Source: Desulfovibrionaceae bacterium (GTDB lineage: Bacteria; Desulfobacterota; Desulfovibrionia; Desulfovibrionales; Desulfovibrionaceae). From it: a stretch of 64,000 nucleotides of DNA. A model generated the notes under the pieces. That model had not been told where the DNA came from and did no database searches. It was given only the letters and a program-made list of their open reading frames with translations. The stretch is taken from NCBI GenBank assembly GCA_029011315.1, contig JAQXLA010000010.1:1-64000 (forward strand). Reading direction: 5' to 3'. Below are positions 27,422-36,599 of the stretch, piece by piece. The first letter of the stretch is position 1. Each line of letters opens with the position of its first letter. Position numbers and translations under genes: made by a program.

Positions 27422-28147
27422 CTACATCCAAGAAAACCAATCCCTCCAGCTGCCATCTACCGCTCTGCGGCTTTCCTCGGAACTCTGCTCACGATACAGA
27501 TAATACGCGGCAATGCCTTTTGTTCTGGCATGTTCGCAGATATCCGAAACATCTGCATATTCTTCTGTAATAAACGTATATCTCTTCCAGGCTGATCCGT
27601 ATTTTTTCATCTGCCAAAAGACATCCGCCTGATACAGCTCATGTTCGGCAAGAATATGACGAGCACCACGGATTTCATTTTCCGCAGCCACGGCGTATTC
27701 GGAATCAGGATAGGTTTCTCTCAAACGATTAAAATACTCCAGAGCTTCTTTAACACCGGTAGTCGGACGATCAATAGAAATAAAGGCTTTCAAATCCGCC
27801 ATGCCAATACGGTACAGGACATACGGAATGGCTTCATGCCGGGGATGAAGCAGTTCAAAATCCTTATAGGCCTCCACAGCATCGGCATAACGACCATCCA
27901 GATAAAGCGCATCTCCCAGACCCAATTCAGACTGAAGGGCATAAGGGCTGAAAGGATAATTATCTTTAATGCGCGTGTAGTAATCTATCGCTCGAACATA
28001 ATCCTTTTCCCGAACAGCATCATTGGCGCCTTCAAACAGCTCCTGCACAGTGTCTTCAGCCGGAGGCAGAAAAAAGACATCCAGAATACCGCATCCAGGC
28101 AGAGGAAGCAGCAGCATCAGCAGCAGTAAACAACGCAGAACTTTCAT
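27422..28147 (-). CDS. bamD: Outer membrane assembly lipoprotein BamD
   Basis: 241-aa lipoprotein of the BAM complex that inserts beta-barrels. Signal peptide with lipobox LPGC (Cys19), then TPR-like helical repeats: LFEGANDAVREKDYVRAIDY, YPFSPYALQSELGLGDALYL, RYADAVEAYKDFELLHPRHE, YPDSEYAVAAENEIRGARH. The YPFSPYALQSEL stretch is typical of BamD/ComL. Last gene of the pgsA-to-bamD run, 20 bp after trxA; TTG/GTG alternatives not needed, since ATG at 28147 has AGGGTG. Confidence 0.9.
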   Translation of the reverse strand: MKVLRCLLLLMLLLPLPGCGILDVFFLPPAEDTVQELFEGANDAVREKDYVRAIDYYTRIKDNYPFSPYALQSELGLGDALYLDGRYADAVEAYKDFELLHPRHEAIPYVLYRIGMADLKAFISIDRPTTGVKEALEYFNRLRETYPDSEYAVAAENEIRGARHILAEHELYQADVFWQMKKYGSAWKRYTFITEEYADVSDICEHARTKGIAAYYLYREQSSEESRRAVDGSWRDWFSWM

Positions 28148-28167
28148 CGCGCACCCTAGATTGATAC

Positions 28168-28488
28168 TTATGCCAGCACTTTATCCAGCATGGTCTTCAC
28201 AGCGTCTTTCGGCAAAGCCCCGCTGACCTGATCCACAATTTTACCATTTTTAAACAGAATCAGCGTGGGAATGGCCCGAATGCCCAACTGTTCCGGCACA
28301 GTCTGGTTTTCATCGACATTCATTTTCAGCACCTCAACGCGTCCGGCATATTCTTCGGCAAGAGCCTCAATAACCGGAGCAAGACTTCTACACGGGCCGC
28401 ACCAGGGAGCCCAGAAATCCACCAACACAGGAAGTTCTGCCTGAAGTACGCTTTCTTCAAACGTCAAATCATTAATTTCAATCGCCAT
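28168..28488 (-). CDS. trxA: Thioredoxin
   Basis: 106 aa cytoplasmic disulfide reductase. Active site WCGPC (Cys30, Cys33) within VLVDFWAPWCGPCRSLAPV, the cis-proline loop IRAIPTLILFKNG, and C-terminal helix. ATG at 28488 with AGGAGAG 6 nt upstream. Sits between tsaD and bamD; no thioredoxin reductase gene in view. Confidence 0.96.
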   Translation of the reverse strand: MAIEINDLTFEESVLQAELPVLVDFWAPWCGPCRSLAPVIEALAEEYAGRVEVLKMNVDENQTVPEQLGIRAIPTLILFKNGKIVDQVSGALPKDAVKTMLDKVLA

Positions 28489-28515
28489 AACAGCTCTCCT
28501 TTGTTGTTACAAAAC

Positions 28516-29598
28516 CTATTGTTCGCCAAAAAAGGGCTTCAGCCTTCCGGCATCATCCGGAATGGATCGCCCCCGGGGAACGCTTTCAAACTCAGCTCCG
28601 TGCCCGTATCCAAGCTGAGCCAGACGACACCCGAGATACGCAATCATCGCCGCATTATCCGTACAGAGTTTGCCGGAAGGCATCATCAGCTCAATGCCCC
28701 GATCCGCAGCGAAGCATTCCGCTGCAGCCCGAAGCTGAGAATTTGCGGCAACGCCCCCCGCAATCACCATCTGATGAATATCAGAAAAATGATCTACAGC
28801 TCTTCCCAACTTCACCAGCAGCGTATCCACCACAGCAGCCATATATGAAGCACAGACGTCTTGCAATGCCCTAGATGCCGTATCCAGCCCTCTCTGCTGC
28901 AGCAGATTCCCCTCAGCAACGATCTCCGGATGCGCTTTCAGCCATGTCAACGCAGCCGTCTTCAGCCCGCTGAAACTGTAGTCCAGCGTATCGGAACGAA
29001 GATATGGACGGGGAAAAAGCTGTCGATCCGCCGTGCCATGTGCAGCCAGACGATCCAGAATGACTCCGCCGGGATATGGCAAACCCAACATTTTCGCAAA
29101 CTTGTCGCAGGCTTCACCAGCGGCGTCATCCAGCGTACGTCCCAAACGAATAAATCGATCCGGACCTTCGATGCGATACAGGTGCGTATGCCCCCCGGAA
29201 ACCAGAAGACCAACAAGAGGCCAACGCAATTCCCTCTCCAGCCCGACAGCCAGCAGATGCGCATGAAGGTGGTTTACGGCCACAAGAGGCTTGTTCCCGG
29301 CAACGGCAAGCCCCTTGGCAAATGCCGCTCCCACCAGAAGCGATCCCAGGAGCCCTGGACCTCTGGTTACAGCGATCACGTCCGCATCACTCAGCTTCAT
29401 CCCCGTACGCCGCATCAATTCATCATATAAACGGCCGATAAATCGATAATGCTCACGGGAAGCCAGCTCGGGGACAACTCCACCGAACAAGGCATGCAGA
29501 TCAATTTGAGTCGCCAATACGGAATCGATCAAACGTCCATCCCGCACCAAAGCCAGCGCGGTCTCATCGCAGGAACTTTCTATCCCCAGGCACAGCAT
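28516..29598 (-). CDS. tsaD: tRNA N6-adenosine threonylcarbamoyltransferase TsaD
   Basis: Transfers threonylcarbamoyl to A37 of ANN-decoding tRNAs (t6A) with TsaB/TsaE, which are not in view. 360 aa, ASKHA fold. N-terminus [18 protein letters not shown], iron-binding HLHAH, phosphate-binding [33 protein letters not shown] and [12 protein letters not shown] are all intact. ATG at 29598, 20 bp after the fbp stop. Confidence 0.96.
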   Translation of the reverse strand: MLCLGIESSCDETALALVRDGRLIDSVLATQIDLHALFGGVVPELASREHYRFIGRLYDELMRRTGMKLSDADVIAVTRGPGLLGSLLVGAAFAKGLAVAGNKPLVAVNHLHAHLLAVGLERELRWPLVGLLVSGGHTHLYRIEGPDRFIRLGRTLDDAAGEACDKFAKMLGLPYPGGVILDRLAAHGTADRQLFPRPYLRSDTLDYSFSGLKTAALTWLKAHPEIVAEGNLLQQRGLDTASRALQDVCASYMAAVVDTLLVKLGRAVDHFSDIHQMVIAGGVAANSQLRAAAECFAADRGIELMMPSGKLCTDNAAMIAYLGCRLAQLGYGHGAEFESVPRGRSIPDDAGRLKPFFGEQ

Positions 29599-29618
29599 AT
29601 CCGTCGTTCCGCCTCGAC

Positions 29619-30626
29619 CTATTTTGTTTCGCCGGAATAAATACGTTGCACGGCTTCCACATTCTTTCTGGATCCGATAAACAGAGGAACACGGGCATGC
29701 AGAGAAGTCGGTTTAATATCCAAAATTCTCTGAGTTCCATCGGTCGCAGCACCTCCAGCATTCTCCGCGATAAAGGCCAGAGGAGAAGCCTCACAAAGAT
29801 AGCGTAGCTTGCCGCGGCTTTTGCCGATGCGGCTGTCCGGAGGATACATGTAAATTCCCCCGTTCAAAAGCGTGCGGTGAAAATCAGCTACTAGAGCTCC
29901 GACATATCGGGAACATCCCTGAGGCTTCCCGAAGCCATTCCGGAAAGTTTCCACACACTGCCTTGCCCGTGCATCCCACAAAGGCCAATTTCCTTCATTC
30001 ACAGAATAGATATTTCCCTGTTCAGGAATCCGGATATCCGGATGAGACAGCAGAAATTCACCGATGCTCGGATCCAGAGTAAAGCCGTGCACTCCCTGTC
30101 CGGTAGTATAGACAAGCATCGTGGAAGTTCCGTACAGAAAATAGCCGGCTGCAACCTGCTCACAGCCCGGCTGAAGCAGCTCTTCCGTTTCCACTTCCCC
30201 GGTTTTGCCAGGCTTGCGGCGCAGGATTGAAAAAATCGTTCCCACATCAATATTGACATCAATATTGGAAGAACCGTCCAGCGGATCAAAAATCAGCATG
30301 TAATCCCCACGGGGAAACGCTGCGGATACGCGCACAACATCAGGATTTTCCTCTGATGCCATAGCGCAAAGTACGCCGGATCGCTCCATTCGATACAGCA
30401 AAATACGGTTTGAAAGTTCATCGAGCTTCTGAACGTATTCTCCCTGGACGTTGATTTCTCCAGTTCCTCCGAGAATATCAACCAATCCGGCCTTGCTGAC
30501 GCTCCGATGAATCAATTTGGCGCACAGTATCAAGTCATGAAATAATGCGGTAAAATGCCCTGTAGCCTGGGGAGCGCGTTTCTGCTGAAGCAGCAGATGT
30601 TCGGTAACCGTAACTTCAGAAGACAT
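29619..30626 (-). CDS. fbp: Fructose-1,6-bisphosphatase class 1
   Basis: Gluconeogenic phosphatase, 335 aa. Metal and catalytic motif [19 protein letters not shown], upstream acidic site [10 protein letters not shown], substrate site [18 protein letters not shown] and [20 protein letters not shown], and C-terminal metal/phosphate region. GGGAGG 8 nt before the ATG at 30626. It lies in an operon-like run with pgsA, tsaD and bamD rather than with other sugar-phosphate genes. Confidence 0.96.
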   Translation of the reverse strand: MSSEVTVTEHLLLQQKRAPQATGHFTALFHDLILCAKLIHRSVSKAGLVDILGGTGEINVQGEYVQKLDELSNRILLYRMERSGVLCAMASEENPDVVRVSAAFPRGDYMLIFDPLDGSSNIDVNIDVGTIFSILRRKPGKTGEVETEELLQPGCEQVAAGYFLYGTSTMLVYTTGQGVHGFTLDPSIGEFLLSHPDIRIPEQGNIYSVNEGNWPLWDARARQCVETFRNGFGKPQGCSRYVGALVADFHRTLLNGGIYMYPPDSRIGKSRGKLRYLCEASPLAFIAENAGGAATDGTQRILDIKPTSLHARVPLFIGSRKNVEAVQRIYSGETK

Positions 30627-30680
30627 AAAAAAAACCTCCCTGAAAGTTTTCGGCGGTATTCCGTCGCGGGATTCATAAGG

Positions 30681-31622
30681 TTAAAAATAAATGGATTTCA
30701 ATGCCGGAGGCACTGAAGGCAGGCCTTCATCCGAATGATTCTCTTCCTGTTCCGCTGCACGCATCTCATCTTCGCTGGGAACAGCATCGGACAATACGGA
30801 ATCTGTATTCCCTTCGGATTCCTTCAAAAGTGAAACTTCGTCCGGATTTTCTGACATGGCGAAAACCAGAGGCTGACGACCGATAAAACGAGACATCCAA
30901 TAAAAACGGGAAGGGCTGCTGCCGACACTGCCTGAAACGTTATCCTTCAGTATTTTTTCCCAGTTTTCTGAAAAAACTGGCAAAGTATCGTTAAAGCGGC
31001 CGCGACACAGTATTCCCTGAGGAGCAACAGCTACGATACTGTCATCGCATCCGGCATCCCGCAAAAGTGACTGCATATCAAAATGGACAATAAGCATGCC
31101 CATCAGATCCATATTGTTATAGACAGGAGAAGCAAGAAAGACTTCCGCTCCAAAAGGCGTATCCTGCACCCATCCGCGAACGCCTCGCAAATCCGTGCCA
31201 ACAGGTTTCTGTTCAATCAGGGCCGAAAAATCCAGATCTTTGATATACGTCTCCGGAGCTCTGGCCAAAACTGTGCCGAGAGCGTCAATGGCAGCTACAC
31301 CGGAAATCCAGGAGAATCTGCGAAAAATTGATGCGACGAGTTCATCATTCGGCTTATCAGCATTCAGCAGAACCCTTTCCAATGCTTCAAGCCGAATATC
31401 GACGCCAACCATAGCCAAGGCAAGACGCGTTTGCACCTCGGTCAGGGGACTTTTATCCTGATAATCTATTTCAGCCGGAGGATTGAGATATTCGGCGTAC
31501 AAAGACTTCGTTGATTTCCATGTTTCATGGAATGAAGCCTGTTCTCCGCATCCGCTTACAACAAGCATCCCCGCTACAACCGGGAGCAAACAGGCAGCTT
31601 TTGTTTTCACCATTCTCTCCAT
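30681..31622 (-). CDS. Predicted lipoprotein, possibly Cache-like sensor domain; function unknown
   Basis: About 313 aa from the ATG at 31622; TTG at 31634 and ATG at 31613 are alternatives and none has a clearly spaced ribosome-binding site. A signal peptide ends in the lipobox VVSGC (Cys25). The middle part (about 60-240) has the alternation of strands seen in dCache/PAS-like extracytoplasmic sensors (RRFSWISGVAAIDALGTVLA; GAEVFLASPVYNNMDLMGML), but there is no second membrane helix or signalling domain. The C-terminus is acidic and low-complexity. It overlaps no neighbour, lies 8 bp past the TPR gene and 54 bp before fbp. I do not recognise a named family. Confidence 0.7.
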   Translation of the reverse strand: MERMVKTKAACLLPVVAGMLVVSGCGEQASFHETWKSTKSLYAEYLNPPAEIDYQDKSPLTEVQTRLALAMVGVDIRLEALERVLLNADKPNDELVASIFRRFSWISGVAAIDALGTVLARAPETYIKDLDFSALIEQKPVGTDLRGVRGWVQDTPFGAEVFLASPVYNNMDLMGMLIVHFDMQSLLRDAGCDDSIVAVAPQGILCRGRFNDTLPVFSENWEKILKDNVSGSVGSSPSRFYWMSRFIGRQPLVFAMSENPDEVSLLKESEGNTDSVLSDAVPSEDEMRAAEQEENHSDEGLPSVPPALKSIYF

Positions 31623-31630
31623 CGAAGGAC

Positions 31631-32680
31631 TCAAGATCTGGTTCTGGACTCGAAACGCTCTGCCAGAACAGTCAATAGGCGCTTCATTTTTGTTCCTGAT
31701 CCGACAGAGGATCCTCCGCTTCCCTTTTCCTCTGAAGCGGACGATTCCGTTTCCGATTTTCTTTTTTGCAGTTCCCCAATACGTCTGGCAATACCCGCAG
31801 CTTCTTCAGCGGACAGAGAGCGCTCGGCAAGTTCTTCATAAATTTCCAAAGCTCCGTCGACATCCCCTTGATCAGCCAGAATTTCTGCCATGGACCGGGT
31901 ACGAAGTGTTACAGCTTCCAGCTGCTCGTGAGAACTTTCTAAAGGTTTCATCTTCATATCAGAGCAGGATAAATTCGCAAGCTCTTCGTTTTCGGATTCA
32001 CTTTCCTCATTGTCGTTTTGATCAGACAAATCGACAGGTGCGGCAGGCGGCTCAGAAAAATTCAGAGCAATATCGGCGGGTTCTTCCTGATTGTTTGCGG
32101 AGGATGAAGCTCCGATTTGAGCCAGATAGCTTAGTGCTTCATCATGCGACAGTGTCCGCTCCTCATCAACTGAAAACAGCTCGCTCGCTCCATGGGAATG
32201 ATCTGACGGCAAACTCTCCGCAACGGAAATATCTGTGACATGTTCCGGCACAACGACCGTTTCAGCCTGAGGACTGACAGGAATCGCCTCTGCTTCAAGC
32301 CCCTTTTTCAGCAAAATATCTAAAGTCAGCTTGCTGTGACGATAGCAAGCTCCCATCAACCGTGCCGGAAAAGCCCTCGAATCTCCGTCAAGAGCAAGCA
32401 TATCTGCCCAGCAGAACCAGAAAAGCGGATCCGAAGGCAGAGACTGTCCAACTGATCTGGCAAGATCTGTTTTTTCCTGGGCCGCATCGTTCGGCAGAAT
32501 CTGGAAAAGCAGCAGCTTCGCTTCCAGATATTCAGGATGAAAACGGAGTCCATTCCGCAGAATTTCCGCAGCTTCCGCGACAGATCCTTCAGCAATGAGC
32601 TCACGGGCAAACGACAGAAAAATTTTCGATCCGGGATCCTGCTCCAACAGGTTTTGATACCATAGCTTCTTTTCGTTCAC
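31631..32680 (-). CDS. TPR-repeat protein, function unknown
   Basis: 349 aa, cytoplasmic, no signal or membrane segment. N-terminal TPR-like helices about residues 5-100 (ARELIAEGSVAEAAEILRNG; FHPEYLEAKLLLFQIL), a long acidic, serine-rich linker (about 130-250), another TPR pair at 265-305 (MAEILADQGDVDGALEIYEE) and a Ser/Gly-rich basic tail. Start is GTG at 32680, overlapping the ftsB-like stop by 4 bp (GTGA), with GGAG upstream, so it is coupled to it. Probably a scaffold protein; partner unknown. Confidence 0.8.
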   Translation of the reverse strand: MNEKKLWYQNLLEQDPGSKIFLSFARELIAEGSVAEAAEILRNGLRFHPEYLEAKLLLFQILPNDAAQEKTDLARSVGQSLPSDPLFWFCWADMLALDGDSRAFPARLMGACYRHSKLTLDILLKKGLEAEAIPVSPQAETVVVPEHVTDISVAESLPSDHSHGASELFSVDEERTLSHDEALSYLAQIGASSSANNQEEPADIALNFSEPPAAPVDLSDQNDNEESESENEELANLSCSDMKMKPLESSHEQLEAVTLRTRSMAEILADQGDVDGALEIYEELAERSLSAEEAAGIARRIGELQKRKSETESSASEEKGSGGSSVGSGTKMKRLLTVLAERFESRTRS

Positions 32681-33039
32681 TTCGTTTTTTCTCCGGAAGA
32701 GTTTTTCCCATCTTCAAAAAGATACTGAATTTCTCCTGCACGCATATAGTTCAATTTCTGCCGAATCATTTTTTCCATGTATTTGCCATCTGTCTTCAGC
32801 ATGAGAATCTGTCGGCTCAGCAGGATCTGACTTCGTTCACATTCCTGATATTCCATTTGCAGTGCCCGATATTCCTCCGTCAGCTCACGATACGCTGCAA
32901 TACCCGTCAGACTGTTGCCTCCGAAAAGCAGTGAAACAATAAGGACAATATTGACACTGACGACAGCAGCTAAAGCGACCCTGCCCACCCTGCTACTCAG
33001 AAAAGTTTCCCGATCGCCGCCTTCGGCTACCTCAGGCAT
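32677..33039 (-). CDS. FtsB/DivIC-like septum formation protein
   Basis: 120 aa bitopic protein: short cytoplasmic N-terminus, one membrane helix (about 20-42, ALAAVVSVNIVLIVSLLFGG), a coiled coil (about 50-85) and a C-terminal segment KYMEKMIRQKLNYMRAGEIQ that matches the FtsB/DivIC pattern. It would join FtsL and FtsQ in the divisome. ATG at 33039 with GGGAG, overlapping pgsA by 8 bp and the TPR gene by 4 bp. Confidence 0.82.
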   Translation of the reverse strand: MPEVAEGGDRETFLSSRVGRVALAAVVSVNIVLIVSLLFGGNSLTGIAAYRELTEEYRALQMEYQECERSQILLSRQILMLKTDGKYMEKMIRQKLNYMRAGEIQYLFEDGKNSSGEKTK

Positions 33040-33580
33040 TGTTTTTCTCCCTCACGGCACGTCGATATTCTGCAAAATAATTCCATCCGGAAAAGACTGT
33101 CAGAGCCAAAGCGATATACAACAGAATCATACCAATGGCATGAGAAGGCAGAAGCAGCAACGGATAATGAATCAGCAGCGCAATCAGCGCGGCAAGCTGA
33201 AAGCCGGTTTTCCACTTACCGTATGCGTCAGCAGGCATAAAAATACCATTATCCACGGCAACAGTCCTCAATCCCGTTACCGCAAGCTCTCTGCAGATAA
33301 TCAAAATAACTATCCAGGACGGAACTCTGCCCATGGAACACAGCTGCACCAGCGTTGACACAACCAGCAGCTTGTCAGCCAGAGGATCCAGAAACGCACC
33401 GAAACGGCTTACAAGATGCAGCCGCCTCGCTAAAACTCCGTCAAAATAATCAGTTATTGATGCCAGTGAAAAAAGAATCATGGCCAAAAAGCAATTCAAG
33501 CGGCTTTCCCACATCAAGAGACCGATAACGGGGAAAATCAGAAAAATCCGGGAAATCGTGAGAAAAACAGCAAGATTCAT
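33032..33580 (-). CDS. pgsA: CDP-diacylglycerol-glycerol-3-phosphate 3-phosphatidyltransferase
   Basis: Makes phosphatidylglycerol-phosphate in the inner membrane. 182 aa with several membrane helices and the CDP-alcohol phosphotransferase motif DG-x2-AR-x8-G-x3-D-x3-D, seen as DYFDGVLARRLHLVSRFGAF then LDPLADK. First gene of the run to bamD; start at the ATG at 33580. Confidence 0.94.
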   Translation of the reverse strand: MNLAVFLTISRIFLIFPVIGLLMWESRLNCFLAMILFSLASITDYFDGVLARRLHLVSRFGAFLDPLADKLLVVSTLVQLCSMGRVPSWIVILIICRELAVTGLRTVAVDNGIFMPADAYGKWKTGFQLAALIALLIHYPLLLLPSHAIGMILLYIALALTVFSGWNYFAEYRRAVREKNNA

Positions 33581-33723
33581 CGTTACGCTCTCAAAATGGA
33601 ATCGTCATTGACGATCCGGGAATGACCGCTCAAATCATAACAAAAACGGCACCTTCAATTTTTATCATAAGGAAGATCCTCTGTCAAAAGTCCCCATGTC
33701 TTTTCAGTCAAAACATCCGTCCA

Positions 33724-34527
33724 TCATGAAAAAACCAACTTGTCAAGAAAAGTGGAATCCGTTTCCAACTTCACATCAGGAACATACTGAAAATACGCCA
33801 GATATTCCTGATTACCCTTCGGGCCTTTTATGGCAGACGGGACGATTCCTTCAAGGCGTAAAGAAAGCTGCTCCCGGCAAAAACCGACAATTTTTTCCAC
33901 GGCCTCCCGGCGCAGGGCAGGATCACGAACCACTCCTCTTTCCGTACGATGAGGCCCGACTTCGAACTGAGGCTTAATCAAGGCAATCACTTTTCCCCCA
34001 GGGATCAGCCAGCGAAGGCAGGGAGGAAGCACCAGAGTCAGGGAAATAAACGAAACGTCGGCAACGATGACATCCACAGGTTCGGGAATCAAATCTTCCG
34101 GAGCATGACGAAGATTGATTCCTTCAATACTGATGACTCGATCATCCGCACGAAGCTTTTCATGCAACTGATCTTTTCCGACATCTGCCGCATAGACTTT
34201 TGCAGCACCATGCTGAAGAAGACAATCCGTAAAGCCTCCAGTAGAAGCACCGGCATCAAGACAAATCGCGCCGGCAACATCGATAGCAAACGTTTCCAAA
34301 GCCGTAAGAAGCTTATAGGCACCGCGGCTGACGAAACGCTCAATGCCCGTCAGATGAAAAACGCTGTCCGCCGGATAATGGTGCCCGGGCTTATCCACCT
34401 TGATCAGTCGATTCTTTTCCTCAACGGTAATCTTGCCTTCCATGATCAGCCTTTTGGCCAGCTCACGGCTTTCGGCCAGACCTGCCATATAGACCAGAGA
34501 ATCGGCTCGATCCTTCAATTGCGCCAT
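33724..34527 (-). CDS. tlyA: TlyA-family rRNA 2'-O-methyltransferase
   Basis: 267 aa: S4 RNA-binding domain (about 5-65, ADSLVYMAGLAESRELAKRL) followed by an FtsJ/RrmJ-like methyltransferase with SAM motif CLDAGASTGGFTDCLLQHGA, VDVIVADVSFISLTLVLP and LIKPQFEVG. TlyA proteins methylate 16S/23S rRNA cytidines; the old name hemolysin is misleading. ATG at 34527 with AGGGT upstream. Separate from pgsA by 140 bp in which I see no gene. Confidence 0.9.
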   Translation of the reverse strand: MAQLKDRADSLVYMAGLAESRELAKRLIMEGKITVEEKNRLIKVDKPGHHYPADSVFHLTGIERFVSRGAYKLLTALETFAIDVAGAICLDAGASTGGFTDCLLQHGAAKVYAADVGKDQLHEKLRADDRVISIEGINLRHAPEDLIPEPVDVIVADVSFISLTLVLPPCLRWLIPGGKVIALIKPQFEVGPHRTERGVVRDPALRREAVEKIVGFCREQLSLRLEGIVPSAIKGPKGNQEYLAYFQYVPDVKLETDSTFLDKLVFS

Positions 34528-34549
34528 ACGCTTACCCTGCGAGGGTCGT

Positions 34550-34586
34550 AAAAAGGCGGTTTTCTCCTGATGAAAAAAACCGCCTT
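34550..34586 (-). terminator. Terminator of the IHF/HU gene
   Basis: AAGGCGGTTTT pairs with AAAACCGCCTT around a loop of about 12 nt; on the minus strand the descending arm runs into TTTTT. It lies just past the gene stop at 34600 and before tlyA. Confidence 0.75.
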
Positions 34587-34599
34587 AACCCTATTGACC

Positions 34600-34899
34600 C
34601 TATTCTCTATCCTGATTCAATTCTGCTTTGAATTTTCTCGAAATGCGAAATGCCAGTACAGCATGCGTGCCAAGAACAATATCCTCACCTGTTTGGGGAT
34701 TGCGCCCGCGCCGATCCCGCTTCATGAAGGTTTCAAACTTTCCAAAACCGCTCAGCAGAAGCTCCTGATCGTTTTTCAACGACTCTCGCATCAGAGCCAG
34801 AGTCATATCCAGCAGTTTCTTAGCCTTTTGCTGACGAAGAGTCTGAGAGCGTTCACAAATGGATCGGGCAATCCCGGCTTTTGTCACCGTATTGTTCAT
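34600..34899 (-). CDS. HU/IHF-family DNA-binding protein (IHF alpha-like)
   Basis: 99 aa from the ATG at 34899, which has AGGAG 7 nt upstream; a 10-codon upstream extension lacks one. Bacterial histone-like fold: helices NTVTKAGIARSICERSQTLR and ALMRESLKNDQELLLSGFGK, then the DNA arm FETFMKRDRRGRNPQTGEDI with the conserved RxGRNPxT element. The pattern resembles IhfA more than HU. Bends DNA and may help sigma-54 promoters. Lies 20 bp after the ligase gene. Confidence 0.88.
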   Translation of the reverse strand: MNNTVTKAGIARSICERSQTLRQQKAKKLLDMTLALMRESLKNDQELLLSGFGKFETFMKRDRRGRNPQTGEDIVLGTHAVLAFRISRKFKAELNQDRE

Positions 34900-34919
34900 G
34901 TTCAGGCTCCTAAAATCTA

Positions 34920-36185
34920 TCAATCCCATTCCCGCTTATCTTCAATCACCCGATACTGGGGAGGAAGCTCTCCGGGAGAAAGGATCTTCAATTCAGGTCT
35001 CAATTTGATGCGTTCACGGAACAGGTGCAGCAATTCATCCTGCTGATGAAAATTGCTGGCTTCAATATACAGAGTCATTTCGTCAATGCCACCAGGGTTG
35101 CTGACTTCAATCTGCCACCGCTTGATTTCCTCAAACCGGGCCATGACCTGCTCAACCTGATGGGGATACACAAACATGCCCTTGATGCGCGCCGTCGTGT
35201 CAACACGTCCTACAATACTCCCAAGACGCGGACTCGTCCTGCCACAGGGACAGGGACTGCGATCTATATAGGAAAGATCTCCTGTCGCCAGACGAATCAG
35301 CGGATAGGTTTTGTTGAACGCTGTAACGACAATTTCTCCGACTTCGCCGTCCTTCAGGGGAATGCCCGTATCCGGATGACAGATTTCCACATAGCAGCGA
35401 TTGGAAATATGCAGACCGTTCTTATGGAAACATTCATAGCCGATGCATCCGACATCTGCCGTGCCATATGCCTGGCGCAAAATGATGTCTAATTTCTTTT
35501 CCAGCTGGTTGCGCATCTTTTCAGACAGCCGTTCTCCCGTGACGAAAGCGACTTCCTGAAACAAATCCTTGCGGAGGTTAATGCCTTTTTCTTCTGCTTT
35601 CTGCGCCAGATGCATCAAATAGCTTGCTGTACCGACATATCCGGACACCCGCAGTTTCTGCATAATGTCCAGCTGCGTTCCAGCATCTGTCGGGCCGGCA
35701 GGAATCGAAGTGCATCCAAGATTCCGAAGCGGTTCTTCAAACATCAGGCCTGCAGGTGACAAATGATAATTGAAAGTTACCTGTACGACATCTCCGGGCC
35801 GAAATCCGACAGAGTAAAAAGCCTCAGTATATCCCCAGTAGTCATCAGAACGATCTTCAGGATCGAAGATAGGACCGGGAGAAAGAAAAATCCGCTTTAG
35901 ATCGCCGATATCCTTGGTCAGAAGTCCGCCCAAACGCGGCCCCATGCCCTGCAGATAAATCAGCTCTTTTTTCTTCAAGATCGGAATATGCTTGATATCC
36001 GAAAGCGTTTTAAATTTTTCGACATTGAACTGCGCTCTGTCGAACCGTTTCTTCACATCTTCAGAATAACGGTACGCATAAGACAGCAACTCTTTCATCT
36101 GTATAAGATTGTGCTGTCTGCGTTCGCTTTCGTCAAGAACCTCTCGCCTATTATAGATGCCTTCCGTGCGATCCTTACGCGTCAT
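34920..36185 (-). CDS. Phenylacetate-CoA ligase (PaaK)-family AMP-forming ligase
   Basis: 421 aa from the ATG at 36185, preceded by GGAGG; a GTG three codons earlier sits on top of that site and is rejected. ANL-superfamily enzyme: AMP-binding core with QAYGTADVGCIGYECF (usual YG(S/T)TE-like motif), PLIRLATGDLSYID and the hinge region VGRVDTTARIKGMFVYPHQ, then the C-terminal PaaK domain. A CPCG pair (PCPCGRTSPRLG) is a known PaaK feature. It would activate an aryl acid such as phenylacetate to its CoA ester, perhaps in aromatic amino-acid fermentation; no paa or ior genes are in view, so the substrate is open. Confidence 0.85.
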   Translation of the reverse strand: MTRKDRTEGIYNRREVLDESERRQHNLIQMKELLSYAYRYSEDVKKRFDRAQFNVEKFKTLSDIKHIPILKKKELIYLQGMGPRLGGLLTKDIGDLKRIFLSPGPIFDPEDRSDDYWGYTEAFYSVGFRPGDVVQVTFNYHLSPAGLMFEEPLRNLGCTSIPAGPTDAGTQLDIMQKLRVSGYVGTASYLMHLAQKAEEKGINLRKDLFQEVAFVTGERLSEKMRNQLEKKLDIILRQAYGTADVGCIGYECFHKNGLHISNRCYVEICHPDTGIPLKDGEVGEIVVTAFNKTYPLIRLATGDLSYIDRSPCPCGRTSPRLGSIVGRVDTTARIKGMFVYPHQVEQVMARFEEIKRWQIEVSNPGGIDEMTLYIEASNFHQQDELLHLFRERIKLRPELKILSPGELPPQYRVIEDKREWD

Positions 36186-36315
36186 AAACCGCACACCTCC
36201 GTACAGCCACGCTTCATCTATGACTCAGTGGATTAGTATTACACCTTTTTTTCATAAATCCGCAACAGGAACGCCTCTCTTTAGAGGCCACCTGAAAAAA
36301 CATCTCTTTCTTAAC

Positions 36316-36531
36316 TCACACCAGCTCGCCGAAAAGACACACTCTTTTCTGCAATTCCCGAACGATCAGATCTTCATAATTATTGGCAGGGATGATGGCA
36401 TCACGGCTTTGTGCGCGCAGAAACTGCTCAATTTGCTGAGTTTCTCTCCAGAAATCCAGCAATTCTTCGTTTCCGAGTCCCTGGATCCGCTCTTCAAAGG
36501 AAAAATTCTCTTCAGAAATGCGTTGTGCCAT
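36316..36531 (-). CDS. Small acidic helical protein downstream of infB, function unknown
   Basis: 71 aa from the ATG at 36531 (MAQRISEENFSFEERIQGLG); an extension to 36585 is open but atypical. GGGAGGAAAG lies upstream. The sequence is almost fully helical and charged (ELLDFWRETQQIEQFLRAQS; YEDLIVRELQKRVCLFGEL), with no signal or membrane part. It follows infB by about 70 bp on the same strand and is likely the last gene of that operon. No family recognised. Coding is supported by position and composition, not by homology. Confidence 0.55.
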   Translation of the reverse strand: MAQRISEENFSFEERIQGLGNEELLDFWRETQQIEQFLRAQSRDAIIPANNYEDLIVRELQKRVCLFGELV

Positions 36532-36599
36532 ATCTCGTACTTTCCTCCCGACGAAATCTGCCGCAAGGGCCGGATGCCTGTGCATCCGGCCAATAAAGA

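Noticed and set aside
36266..36294. Hairpin CAGG-GCCTCT/AGAGGC-CCTG between the small gene and the PaaK-like gene as a terminator
   Set aside because: On the minus strand the T run precedes rather than follows the stem, so it does not look like an intrinsic terminator.
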